From an uncultured bacterium (GTDB lineage: Bacteria > Bacillota > Clostridia > Lachnospirales > Lachnospiraceae), in the NCBI GenBank assembly GCA_905216215.1, contig CAJMSZ010000054.1, positions 1 to 13,454 on the forward strand: a stretch of DNA of 13,454 nt, given 5' to 3'. Of the stretch, positions 1 to 6,897 are shown piece by piece (position 1 is the stretch's first letter; each line of letters starts with the position of its first letter). The notes below the pieces were generated by a model. That model searched no databases, had not been told where the DNA came from, and worked only from the letters and a program-made list of their open reading frames with translations. The translations under genes and the position numbers were made by a program.

Positions 1-207
1 TCCACCGGAAACCGCAATGGCATCTACCGTGTTCAAGTCCACCTCTGTCATTTTCACAATTTCATCCAACATCGGAAGTAGTGTCTGTGAATGTGTCTTC
101 TTAAAGTTCACCGTATATTCTGCTGTGGTTTTCGATACCCCATTTTCTTCATCGACAATTGCGACAGTGGCAACCAAACCCGAACTGTCAATCGCTAAAA
201 TACGCAT
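1..207 (-). CDS. tsaB: TsaB, tRNA t6A biosynthesis protein (5' part only)
   Basis: Only the first 69 codons are in the window; the gene runs off the left edge. The N-terminus MRILAIDSSGLVATVAIVD and the later VDAIAVSGG stretch are typical of TsaB, an inactive ASKHA-fold paralogue of TsaD. In bacteria TsaB forms a complex with TsaD and TsaE that transfers the threonylcarbamoyl group to A37 of ANN-decoding tRNAs. The ATG at 205-207 lies 15 bases after the tsaE stop, so the two are very likely co-transcribed. The neighbouring tsaE strengthens the call. No catalytic residues can be judged from this fragment. Confidence 0.9.
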   Translation of the reverse strand, partial: MRILAIDSSGLVATVAIVDEENGVSKTTAEYTVNFKKTHSQTLLPMLDEIVKMTEVDLNTVDAIAVSGG

Positions 208-222
208 GTTTCTTCCCCATTT

Positions 223-672
223 CTATTCTTCCGGCACATCTGCACCGGTAATTGTAATCTGCCTGTAATCAAAACCTTTTTCCAGATTCTTTTCGATTGT
301 AATATCAATTCTGTTCTCCGGCAAAATTTCTTCTATCAGATTTGCCCACTCAATCAGGCTTACACCCTGTCCGTAAACATAGTCTTCAAAACCGATTTCC
401 TCCATTTCTTCCACGTCACCAATACGGTAAACATCGAAATGATAAAGTGGAAGCCTGCCTTCTTCGTAAATCTGGACAATCGTAAAGGTAGGACTGTTGA
501 TAGATTCCTCTATCCCCAGCCCTTTTGCCAGTCCCTGTGTAAATACGGTCTTTCCAACACCCAAATCGCCAGTTAAGGTATAAACGTCGCCAGGCTTTGC
601 CTGTCTGCCAATCTGTTCCCCCAACGCAAATGTTTCCTCTGCACTGTTTGTTTCTATTTTCCTACACTGCAT
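223..672 (-). CDS. tsaE: TsaE, tRNA threonylcarbamoyladenosine biosynthesis ATPase
   Basis: P-loop ATPase of the t6A tRNA-modification complex with TsaB and TsaD; it drives the cycle of the TsaD-TsaB transferase in the cytoplasm. The 149-residue protein has the usual family length. Walker A is GDLGVGKT at residues 35-42. The SPTF segment (60-63), YHFDVYR (77-83) and the LIEWANL stretch (106-112) are all family hallmarks. I start at the ATG at 670-672, which has a GAGGG ribosome binding site seven bases upstream. An in-frame GTG at 688-690 would add six residues but its AGGAAG lies too far away. It sits between the YcxB-like gene (55 bases upstream) and tsaB (15 bases downstream), probably in one transcript. 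Confidence 0.95.
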   Translation of the reverse strand: MQCRKIETNSAEETFALGEQIGRQAKPGDVYTLTGDLGVGKTVFTQGLAKGLGIEESINSPTFTIVQIYEEGRLPLYHFDVYRIGDVEEMEEIGFEDYVYGQGVSLIEWANLIEEILPENRIDITIEKNLEKGFDYRQITITGADVPEE

Positions 673-727
673 ATATCTTCCCTCTGCCACTCTGAATTCT
701 GTATATCTTCCTTACAGCACATCATTC

Positions 728-1237
728 TTAAACTGTCTTACCGTGAAACTTTACCTTCTTTGCCGGCATATGCGCGGAAATCATTTTCACTGTCGCATCA
801 TACTGTTCACCCAGACATTCTTTCGGAAAAATAATCGCTCTTTTTTGTGTAATGTACATAATCACAGATTTCTTTGTTTCAATAACTTTTCGGAAATCTT
901 CCCATTTATTCGATGCACTCTGGTTATCTTGGGAAACCTGAACACCTTCTTCTGTTAATTCATAGCAGAGTGGTTTCTGAAACATTGGTGTCCTGAGAAC
1001 CTGCTCGCTTGCACGGAACTTGATATTGATTGGAATTCCTACAAGGAAGACTGTTGCAAGCATGAAAAATATCATAGAATCACTGATATCTCCCTGTACA
1101 ATCTTGTTTACACCTATTCCTAAGGTTACAATCCCGACAATCACATTCAAGCTTCCGGTCAGACTTGTATATGATGAATATAACAAAAAGTCAAACATCG
1201 CGCTTTTCGTCATCTGAACTTCGAATTTAACTTCCAT
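728..1237 (-). CDS. YcxB-like membrane protein
   Basis: A 169-residue protein that resembles the YcxB-like family, small bacterial membrane proteins of unknown role. Two hydrophobic segments lie at about residues 27-45 and 53-71, separated by a short loop. They are followed by a soluble C-terminal half of about 95 residues, rich in strand-like patterns, with a W.DF..V pattern (KWEDFRKVIETKKSVIMYI) and IIFPKECL near the end, as in YcxB C-terminal domains. The start ATG at 1235-1237 follows AGGAGG with a five-base gap. It has its own promoter (1273-1301) and lies upstream of tsaE with no visible terminator between. The link to t6A synthesis is positional only. Confidence 0.75.
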   Translation of the reverse strand: MEVKFEVQMTKSAMFDFLLYSSYTSLTGSLNVIVGIVTLGIGVNKIVQGDISDSMIFFMLATVFLVGIPINIKFRASEQVLRTPMFQKPLCYELTEEGVQVSQDNQSASNKWEDFRKVIETKKSVIMYITQKRAIIFPKECLGEQYDATVKMISAHMPAKKVKFHGKTV

Positions 1238-1272
1238 CTCTGCCTCCTGTTTTCCGACTTATAATTTTCTCA

Positions 1273-1301
1273 ATTATAACACACCATTTTTCAGGAAACA
1301 A
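1273..1301 (-). promoter_or_regulatory. Sigma-A-type promoter for the YcxB-like gene / tsaE / tsaB
   Basis: On the minus strand a -35 TTGTTT (1296-1301) and a consensus -10 TATAAT (1273-1278) are separated by exactly 17 bases. Transcription should begin near 1266, about 28 bases before the start codon. No clear terminator separates it from ribU upstream, so ribU read-through may also feed this unit. Confidence 0.75.
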
Positions 1302-1332
1302 TAGCCGTCTGCATTCTGTTTTTATCTGTTCT

Positions 1333-1989
1333 TTATCCTCTGCTCTGTTTGAGGATCGGACTAATCTTCTTGTAAATCAATGCTACAACCAGAGATACCA
1401 GTATCCCCTTCAACAAATTAAATGGCGCTACGGCAAATGCCACGAAAGTAAACAAACTTGTAATATGTCCGTTTACAGCAGTTCCCATTGCCACCAGCGC
1501 ATCAATCGGCATCTGGAATGCTTTGGCATAAGTCGGAAGAAGCACATAAGCATTCAGGAAACAGCCTACCAGTGTCATGAAAATCGTACCTGCGGCCATA
1601 CCAATGATTGCTCCTTTTTTTGAATGCATTTTTCTGTAAATAAATGCTGCCGGCAGGCAAAAGCTAATTCCAATCAAAAAGTTTGCCACATCTCCTACGC
1701 CAGCTGTAGTAGAACCTATTGTTAACAGTTTTAATAAAATTTTCACCAGCTCAATCAGAACGCCGGCCACTGGTCCCATGGCAAAACTGCCGATTAATAT
1801 CGGAACTTCACTAAAATCAATTTTGTAAAAACTCGGCGCAAAAGGAAGCGGAATTTCAAACAGCATCAGTACCAACGCAACTGCACCCAGCATACCAATC
1901 TGAGCTATGGTTCTTGCGTTTATTTTTTCCTTTCTTCCATCCTGTACCTCCGTTTTTGTATTCGCTTTGTTCATTGTCTCTGTACTCAT
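1333..1989 (-). CDS. ribU: RibU, riboflavin ECF transporter S component
   Basis: Substrate-binding membrane subunit of an energy-coupling-factor transporter that imports riboflavin; it would use an EcfA/EcfA'/EcfT module encoded elsewhere. The 218-residue protein has a basic N-terminal tail and about six hydrophobic segments. The first is followed by EIPLPFAPSFYKIDFSEVP (about residues 45-63), a signature of RibU riboflavin-binding proteins. Further along come IGSFAMGPVAG and GVGDVANFLIG. I choose the ATG at 1987-1989, preceded by AAGGAGAG at ideal spacing. The ATG at 2011-2013 would add eight residues but would place that ribosome binding site inside the gene. The FMN riboswitch directly upstream independently supports the substrate. 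Confidence 0.95.
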   Translation of the reverse strand: MSTETMNKANTKTEVQDGRKEKINARTIAQIGMLGAVALVLMLFEIPLPFAPSFYKIDFSEVPILIGSFAMGPVAGVLIELVKILLKLLTIGSTTAGVGDVANFLIGISFCLPAAFIYRKMHSKKGAIIGMAAGTIFMTLVGCFLNAYVLLPTYAKAFQMPIDALVAMGTAVNGHITSLFTFVAFAVAPFNLLKGILVSLVVALIYKKISPILKQSRG

Positions 1990-2057
1990 TTTCTTTCTCT
2001 CCTTTTCATACATGAATGTTTAAATAAGGGAGAAAATTCTTGTAGGGTTTCTGCATC

Positions 2058-2091
2058 AAAAAAAGAACCTCTGTAAACTTCAGGGGTTCTT
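2058..2091 (-). terminator. Intrinsic terminator of the FMN riboswitch
   Basis: Read on the minus strand, AAGAACCCCTG (2081-2091) pairs with CAGAGGTTCTT (2063-2073): 11 positions with a single C/A mismatch, a seven-base loop and a run of T (2064-2058). It lies between the riboswitch aptamer and the ribU start, which is the arrangement for FMN-controlled transcription termination. Confidence 0.85.
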
Positions 2092-2106
2092 GAATGCACA
2101 CTCGTC

Positions 2107-2137
2107 ATACATCTTACACTGTACTCCTAAAATGTAT
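2107..2137 (-). other. Extra hairpin between riboswitch aptamer and terminator
   Basis: In the transcript ATACATTTTA (2137-2128) can pair with TAAGATGTAT (2116-2107): ten pairs, one of them G-U, closing an 11-base loop. It overlaps neither the P1 strand of the aptamer nor the terminator stem. It may be a spacer or folding-delay element; its function is not known. Confidence 0.5.
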
Positions 2138-2142
2138 AACTG

Positions 2143-2267
2143 ATTTTCTTCTCACATCCAGACTTTACTGTCGGTTTTGGAATCGCACCAAATCAGCTGC
2201 GCAAAGGTTCTACACAGGTCGCGGACTATACCGCCGGTTGGGAATTTCACCCAGCCCCGAAGAATTT
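2143..2267 (-). promoter_or_regulatory. FMN riboswitch (RFN element)
   Basis: On the minus strand all the conserved blocks of the RFN element follow in order: TTCTTCGGGGCTGGGTGAAA, then TTCCCAACCGGCGGTATAGT, CCGCGACC, a variable arm, TTTGGTGCGATTCCAAAACC, GACAGTAAAGTCTGGATG and GAGAAG. TTCTTC near the start and GAAGAA near the end form P1. The element binds flavin mononucleotide; with the terminator at 2058-2091 and ribU downstream, high FMN should stop transcription before ribU. This is a very confident recognition by sequence motif. Confidence 0.97.
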
Positions 2268-2285
2268 TCTTTATTATCCGTGCTA

Positions 2286-2314
2286 ATTATAGAATATGCT
2301 ATCCATTTATGCAA
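2286..2314 (-). promoter_or_regulatory. Promoter of the FMN riboswitch-ribU transcript
   Basis: On the minus strand a -35 TTGCAT (2309-2314), a 17-base spacer and a consensus -10 TATAAT (2286-2291) place the start near 2279, about 12 bases before the first riboswitch strand. It begins 47 bases after the stop of the J-domain gene; no convincing terminator is seen in that gap. Together with the riboswitch, hairpin and terminator it accounts for the 372-base gene-free stretch 1990-2361. Confidence 0.8.
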
Positions 2315-2361
2315 GTATTATCTTCTATTTTTTCACTCCATATATAACTGCTTTCTACACA

Positions 2362-3021
2362 CTATATGCATCTGCAAACGCCGCACAAACTGCTCAAAAG
2401 CCAAACATCACAGCATACACTTCCGGTAGTACAGGCAGAATCCGTATTTGCATAATTGCCTCCAAATGGATTCCCCTGATATCGCTGGGTATTCCAGCTT
2501 ATTTGATTAAGGAACTGCCTGTACTGGATATTGCTCGGCTCCATATTGACCGCCTGAGCTGCATGGTCCTTGGCAAGCACATTATTGCCAAGATTGGCAT
2601 TGGCTACTGCGCTTAAGTAATGCCACTCTGCGTTTCGGTTCTCCATGCGTCCAAGTACGTTCAGTGCATCCTGATATCTTCCATTACTGATAAAATTACG
2701 GACTCCCTGCATTTCTACGCTCTGCTGGTCACCGGATGTCTGACTGCTTCCATAGCTGCTTCCATAGCTACTTCCATAGCCATAATTTCCAGAATTATAG
2801 CCATAACCACCGGAACTATAACCGCCATGTGCCCTCTCCTTCGTAATGGTATCATAAGCTTCCTGCACTTCCTTGAACTTTTCTTCCGCAAGGTCTGCCA
2901 GTGGATTGTTCACGTTGGCGTCAGGATGATATTTTCTGCTTAATTCTCTGTATGCTTTCTTCACCTCATCATCCGATGCATTGGGCGAAATTCTAAGCAC
3001 ATCATATGGATTCTTGTTCAT
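2362..3021 (-). CDS. J-domain protein with Gly/Tyr/Ser linker, TPR-like region and Cys-rich tail
   Basis: A 219-residue protein starting with a J domain (about residues 4-62, YDVLRISPNASDDEV and the HPD triad at 32-34), the part that stimulates DnaK-type Hsp70 ATPase. A flexible Gly/Tyr/Ser linker follows (66-95, partly encoded by a 12-base tandem repeat). Next is a helical TPR-like stretch (about 102-170: FISNGRYQDALNVL, WHYLSAVANANLGN), then a short tail with six cysteines in the last 23 residues. It lacks the zinc-finger and substrate domains of true DnaJ, so it is a specialised co-chaperone, not DnaJ itself. The ATG directly abuts the TAG stop of the DUF5685 gene (TAGATG), and its AGGAAG site lies within that gene, implying translational coupling. 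A possible client is the DUF5685 protein; this is inference. Confidence 0.88.
   Translation of the reverse strand: MNKNPYDVLRISPNASDDEVKKAYRELSRKYHPDANVNNPLADLAEEKFKEVQEAYDTITKERAHGGYSSGGYGYNSGNYGYGSSYGSSYGSSQTSGDQQSVEMQGVRNFISNGRYQDALNVLGRMENRNAEWHYLSAVANANLGNNVLAKDHAAQAVNMEPSNIQYRQFLNQISWNTQRYQGNPFGGNYANTDSACTTGSVCCDVWLLSSLCGVCRCI
2746..2781. repeat. Three-copy 12-base tandem repeat in the J-domain protein linker
   Basis: The plus-strand unit GCTTCCATAGCT occurs twice exactly and a third time with two changes (ACTTCCATAGCC). Being a multiple of three, it adds or removes Tyr-Gly-Ser-Ser blocks without shifting the frame. Confidence 0.8.
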
Positions 3022-3864
3022 CTATTCTTCCTCGCTTTTCTCTAATGCTGATTTTTCCTGTAACTTTTGATATCGTTTCCAAACCCCATCATATAGTATA
3101 TTCCGCAAAATGTCTATGTTCTGAATACAAGGAAGCTGTTCGAAAGCCGCCGCGCACTCCCCCATCATCATAAAAAGAATTTCTTTGCAGCGCGCTTCAT
3201 ATCCATCCTCTTTTACCATTTCTTTGAGCGGGTTGTAACTGTGTTTTTCTATATCCTTCGGCAAATCTTCATACGCATCCATGATATAAATGAATTTTCC
3301 AAGATAAAATCCCATTCTACGCAGCTTATCCTCCCAGCAGTCCTTTTTATAAACCAAAATTTCTTCCATCAGACGGCCAAAGCATCCCGCTGGTACGTCA
3401 ATTTCCATACAATCCTGTCGTTCATATTCAGAAAGATTTCTCAATTCTTTCTGAATGACTTCACATTGTCTTGGATAACAAGCCATAGCTTTTTTCACTT
3501 TATGTAACATCATCCGGCCACCTGCCAGAGCAGTCAGTTTTTTTTCATCTTCCCAATCATCCTTCAGATGAAAATAAGCCAGAATTAAATTCATATCCGC
3601 AGCATAATCTGTTATTTCATTTTGCAGTATCACACGCTTCTTCACAGGATGCACTGCACATCTATGTTCTTCGCTCTTTGTCTCGTACTCGTACAGTGAA
3701 GTCAACAGAAGAATCACAAAAGTCATATCATAGGTCAAGGTCAGCTGGCCTGAAATTCCATACCTGGTTTTCAGGCTCTGACACAGTCCACAATAATAAG
3801 ACCGATATTCATGAAAGTCTTTCATTTTTAATTCCAGCTCATTTGCTGTTACATATCCAAACAA
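3022..3864 (-). CDS. DUF5685 family protein
   Basis: A 280-residue, mostly helical cytoplasmic protein of unknown function. The N-terminus MFGYVTANELELKMKDFHEY followed by YYCGLC (residues 23-28) is what I recognise from DUF5685 proteins. It starts at a TTG (3862-3864), because the family begins exactly with MFGYV, a GAGG lies nine bases upstream, and the first ATG would remove 13 conserved residues. Visible motifs are CGLC (25-28), HRCAVHP (67-73), DDWED (102-106), and DAYED (196-200) overlapping DLPKD (200-204) before SYNPL (209-213). The cysteine/histidine set could bind metal, and the Asp-rich helices recall isoprenoid-synthase-type enzymes; both are inference. It begins two bases after the tex stop and its own stop touches the J-domain start. 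Confidence 0.8.
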   Translation of the reverse strand: MFGYVTANELELKMKDFHEYRSYYCGLCQSLKTRYGISGQLTLTYDMTFVILLLTSLYEYETKSEEHRCAVHPVKKRVILQNEITDYAADMNLILAYFHLKDDWEDEKKLTALAGGRMMLHKVKKAMACYPRQCEVIQKELRNLSEYERQDCMEIDVPAGCFGRLMEEILVYKKDCWEDKLRRMGFYLGKFIYIMDAYEDLPKDIEKHSYNPLKEMVKEDGYEARCKEILFMMMGECAAAFEQLPCIQNIDILRNILYDGVWKRYQKLQEKSALEKSEEE

Positions 3865-3866
3865 TG

Positions 3867-6017
3867 TTATATTCCTCTCATGGTAAGCTGAATTCTCTTT
3901 TTCTGAAGGTCCACGCTCATCACCTTCACATCTACAATGTCACCTACGCTCACTGCTTCCAGTGGATGTTTAATAAATTTATCTGTAATCTGCGAAATAT
4001 GTACCAGTCCATCCTGATGTACCCCGATATCCACAAACACACCGAAATCGATAACGTTTCTTACGGTTCCCTTCAGAACCATGCCTTCCTTCAAATCCTT
4101 CATATCAAGGACATCTGTACGCAGAATCGGTTTTGGCATCTCATCACGAGGGTCTCTGGCCGGTTTCTCCAGTTCTTTTACAATATCCCGCAGTGTAATC
4201 TCACCTATCCCAAGTTCTTCCGCCAATGCCTTGTAATCACGAATAGTCTTGGAAAGGCCGGCAAGTCTGCCTGCTGCAACATCTTCGGAAGTATATCCCT
4301 GTTTTTTCAATAATTTTGTTGCCGCTTCATAGCTTTCCGGATGGACACTGGTTCCATCCAGTGGATTTTCACCGCCCTGAATGCGCATAAACCCGGCACA
4401 CTGTTCAAATGCCTTCGGTCCCAGTTTAGGAACCTTAAGCAGCTCCTTTCTATTTTCAAACTTCCCGTTTTCTTCTCTATAAGCCACAATATTTTTCGAC
4501 AGAGCGCCTGAAATTCCCGAAATATACGCAAGCAATGGTGCAGAAGCAGTATTCAAATCCACACCGACTTTATTTACACAATCCTCTACGACACCCCCAA
4601 GGGCTTCTCCAAGCTTCTTCTGGTTCATATCGTGCTGATACTGGCCTACTCCGATTGCCTTTGGCTCAATCTTTACCAACTCTGCAAGTGGGTCCTGCAG
4701 CCTTCTCGCAATGGAAGTTGCACTTCTCTGTCCCACATCAAACTTTGGGAATTCTTCTGTGGCAAGCTTACTTGCAGAATACACAGAAGCTCCGGCTTCA
4801 TTTACGATCACGTACTGTACTTTTTCCGGAATCTCTTTCAATAAATCTACGATAAATTGTTCAGACTCCCTGGAAGCAGTTCCATTTCCAAGGGAAATTA
4901 AAGTAATATGATATTTCTTGATAATCTTCTTTAGCAAATCCTTGGCAGCTTGAATTTTCTGTGGAGTAGTAGGAGCTGTCGGATAAATTACCGTTGTTCC
5001 AATTACTTTTCCGGTTGGATCCACTACTGCCAGCTTACAGCCCGTACGAAATGCCGGATCCCATCCAAGTACAACCTGTCCCACAATCGGAGGCTGCATA
5101 AGAAGCTGTTCCAGGTTCTTTCCAAACACCTTGATTGCCCCATCCTCTGCTTTTTCTGTCAGTAGGTTGCGGATTTCCCTTTCAATTGCAGGCGCAATCA
5201 GACGCTTATAACTGTCCTCCACAACTTCTTTCAATACCGGTGACGTCACTGGATTATCCTTACGGATTACTTTCTTCTGTAAATATCTCAGAATATCCTC
5301 TTCTGGAGCTTCTATTTTTACATTCAGGAACTTTTCTTTTTCTCCACGATTCAGAGCCAGTACACGGTGTCCCGCTACCTTTGCAATATTTTCCGAATAT
5401 TCGTAATACATCTCATAAACGGATTCTGCTTTCTCATCCTTGGCTGCTGAGGTCAGAAGTCCCTTCTTCATGGTCAGGTCACGAATATATACTCGATAAT
5501 CTGCTTCATCTGAAATCTGTTCTGCCAGAATATCCTTGGCGCCTTCGATTGCCTCTTCCACAGATGTTACTTCGTTTTCTTCAGAAATAAACTCAACTGC
5601 AGCCTTCTCCAGTGGCTCCTTCATCTGTTGCATAGAAATGAGAAGCGCCAACGGCTCCAGTCCCTTTTCCTTGGCAATGGTTGCCCTGGTTCTCCTTTTT
5701 GGACGGTATGGACGGTATAAGTCGTCCACCAATACCTGGGTTTCAGCATTTTCAATCTGAGCTTTCAGTTCCAGGGTCAGCTTACCCTGTTCTTCGATAC
5801 TTGCCAGTACCTGTTCCTTCTTTTCTTCCAGATTGCGAAGATAGGTCAAACGCTCATACAGATTACGGAGCTGTTCATCATCCATTGTTCCATGCGCTTC
5901 TTTCCTATATCTGGCAATAAACGGAATCGTATTGCCTTCATCTATCAATTGAACTGCCGCGTCAACCTGCCAACGCTTCACACCCAATTCTTCTGTAATC
6001 TTCTGATTAATATCCAT
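3867..6017 (-). CDS. tex: Tex family RNA-binding transcription accessory protein
   Basis: A 716-residue nucleic-acid-binding protein, full length for the Tex family (homologue of eukaryotic Spt6; associated with transcription and RNA turnover). The order is the N-terminal helical Tex domain (LGVKRWQVDAAVQLIDEGNT, IPFIARYRKEAHGTMDDEQL), the LVDDLYRPYRPKRRTRA stretch, a YqgF/RNase H-like domain in the middle (LGWDPAFRTGCKLAVVDPTG), helix-hairpin-helix motifs (ISGISGALSKNIVAYREENG, KVPKLGPKAFEQCAGFMRI) and a C-terminal S1 domain (GTVRNVIDFGVFVDIGVHQD). I use the ATG at 6015-6017, with AGGA upstream; the GTG at 6030-6032 overlaps that site. It leads an operon with the DUF5685 and J-domain genes. 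Confidence 0.96.
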   Translation of the reverse strand: MDINQKITEELGVKRWQVDAAVQLIDEGNTIPFIARYRKEAHGTMDDEQLRNLYERLTYLRNLEEKKEQVLASIEEQGKLTLELKAQIENAETQVLVDDLYRPYRPKRRTRATIAKEKGLEPLALLISMQQMKEPLEKAAVEFISEENEVTSVEEAIEGAKDILAEQISDEADYRVYIRDLTMKKGLLTSAAKDEKAESVYEMYYEYSENIAKVAGHRVLALNRGEKEKFLNVKIEAPEEDILRYLQKKVIRKDNPVTSPVLKEVVEDSYKRLIAPAIEREIRNLLTEKAEDGAIKVFGKNLEQLLMQPPIVGQVVLGWDPAFRTGCKLAVVDPTGKVIGTTVIYPTAPTTPQKIQAAKDLLKKIIKKYHITLISLGNGTASRESEQFIVDLLKEIPEKVQYVIVNEAGASVYSASKLATEEFPKFDVGQRSATSIARRLQDPLAELVKIEPKAIGVGQYQHDMNQKKLGEALGGVVEDCVNKVGVDLNTASAPLLAYISGISGALSKNIVAYREENGKFENRKELLKVPKLGPKAFEQCAGFMRIQGGENPLDGTSVHPESYEAATKLLKKQGYTSEDVAAGRLAGLSKTIRDYKALAEELGIGEITLRDIVKELEKPARDPRDEMPKPILRTDVLDMKDLKEGMVLKGTVRNVIDFGVFVDIGVHQDGLVHISQITDKFIKHPLEAVSVGDIVDVKVMSVDLQKKRIQLTMRGI

Positions 6018-6078
6018 AAAATAATTCCTCACTTATATTTTCTTCCATATATGTAGCAATTCCCAAATAACTTGTCTC

Positions 6079-6107
6079 ATCATATCACGCAATCCAGATT
6101 TTTTCAA
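6079..6107 (-). promoter_or_regulatory. Promoter of the tex operon
   Basis: On the minus strand TTGAAA (6102-6107) and TATGAT (6079-6084) are separated by 17 bases, giving a start near 6072 and a leader of about 55 bases before the tex ATG. Confidence 0.7.
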
Positions 6108-6147
6108 TTCCTTCCACAGAAGATTCACAAACCTCAAAAAGAGATTT

Positions 6148-6161
6148 CAGAGCCTGCTCTG
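6148..6161. promoter_or_regulatory. Inverted repeat in the tex-tetR divergent region (possible operator)
   Basis: CAGAGC-CT-GCTCTG is a perfect six-base inverted repeat between the tex promoter and the TetR-family gene. Twenty bases further on is a second perfect palindrome, CACATGTG (6181-6188). TetR-type dimers bind palindromes, so either could be the autoregulatory site. It could also fold as a small hairpin in front of a T-rich stretch. There is no direct evidence for either role. Confidence 0.3.
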
Positions 6162-6228
6162 TTTTCTTGTTTTTTTCTTCCACATGTGTTATCATTTCTG
6201 TAAAATATTAGAAATGCAGGGAACTATT

Positions 6229-6834
6229 ATGTATGAATCAAACACGGAATTGCTTTCCAAACAACAAAAAAAATCTTTAGAGACCAAACGGAAGATTTTC
6301 CACGCTGCTAAAAACATCCTTCAACGTGAGGGATATGAACGCCTCTCCATCAAAAACATCTGTGATGAAGCCGGTGTATCCAACGGAAGCTTTTACCATC
6401 ATTTTAAAACAAAAGATGACTTGCTTTCTTATTATATTGAAGAGCAGCCAAGTATTAACCCGGATTTGCTCGACCCTCCATCCAGTGCAGATGAAGCAAA
6501 AATCGCTATTATCCATGTTTATCTGAATTATGCACAGTACTGTCGCGAATTGGGTGTGGAATTTATGGCAAATTATTACACTCCTAAAAATCAGGCCTTG
6601 AATCCTTCCATCCGGACAGAACGGCCTTATCCCATTCTTACCGTAGAAAATTATTTGAAACGGGCAATTGACAATGGAACATTCAAGCCTACCATCCCAC
6701 TGTCCGATATCTTAACAGATATACGAATGATCGTGATTGGAAATGTATTTGAGTGGTGTCTCCATAATGGGGATACTGATTTTGAGGGAAATATCAGACG
6801 TTCTCTTACGCATTACTTAGACGGAATTTTTTAG
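6229..6834 (+). CDS. TetR/AcrR family transcriptional regulator
   Basis: A 201-residue one-component repressor. The N-terminal DNA-binding domain (about residues 15-68) contains RKIFHAAKNILQREGYERLS, then IKNICDEAGVSNGSFYHHFK and KDDLL, the standard TetR helix-turn-helix with the GSFYHHF recognition helix. The C-terminal ligand/dimer domain (70-201) is unlike any I can assign to a ligand. I start at the ATG at 6229-6231, which has AGGGA with a seven-base gap; an upstream in-frame ATG at 6184 would add 15 residues with no good ribosome binding site. It is divergent from tex and followed by its own terminator, so the target may be itself, the lipid kinase/PAP2 genes downstream, or something elsewhere. 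Confidence 0.9.
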   Translation: MYESNTELLSKQQKKSLETKRKIFHAAKNILQREGYERLSIKNICDEAGVSNGSFYHHFKTKDDLLSYYIEEQPSINPDLLDPPSSADEAKIAIIHVYLNYAQYCRELGVEFMANYYTPKNQALNPSIRTERPYPILTVENYLKRAIDNGTFKPTIPLSDILTDIRMIVIGNVFEWCLHNGDTDFEGNIRRSLTHYLDGIF

Positions 6835-6846
6835 TTCCGTCTTTTT
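6819..6846 (+). terminator. Terminator of the TetR-family gene, overlapping its stop codon
   Basis: AGACGGAA (6819-6826) pairs perfectly with TTCCGTCT (6835-6842) and is followed by TTTT. The TAG stop codon lies in the eight-base loop, so the last codons form the left arm. Confidence 0.8.
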
Positions 6847-6861
6847 CTGGCTTCAGACATG

Positions 6862-6897
6862 AAAAAAACCATTCAAGCAAGCGTCCTTGAATGGTTT
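6862..6897 (-). terminator. Perfect 12-bp hairpin terminator, strongest on the minus strand
   Basis: AAACCATTCAAG (6866-6877) and CTTGAATGGTTT (6886-6897) are perfect complements around an eight-base loop. Read on the minus strand the stem runs into seven T; on the plus strand the tail is only TTTCTCAATTTT. It can back up the tetR terminator, but its better orientation is for minus-strand transcription, where no gene is seen. The 312-base gap 6835-7146 holds this hairpin, the end of the tetR terminator and the kinase promoter. Confidence 0.75.

Noticed and set aside
2362..2430. Frameshift at the end of the J-domain gene
   Set aside because: The Cys-rich tail looked odd, but related proteins also end in a cysteine-rich segment, and other frames give no better match.
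2094..2616. Plus-strand frames across the FMN riboswitch and J-domain gene
   Set aside because: They cross a clear riboswitch and a coding gene on the other strand; no start signals.
4535..5920. Several plus-strand open frames of 70-150 codons opposite tex
   Set aside because: They are antisense to a well-conserved gene, lack ribosome binding sites and have no recognisable domains.
6018..6040. TTGCTA...TATAAG as a tex promoter closer to the gene
   Set aside because: The transcript would start at the ribosome binding site; TTGAAA-17-TATGAT further upstream is better.
6178..6206. TTCCAC...TAAAAT as the tetR promoter
   Set aside because: The -35 matches consensus poorly, so the tetR promoter is left unassigned.
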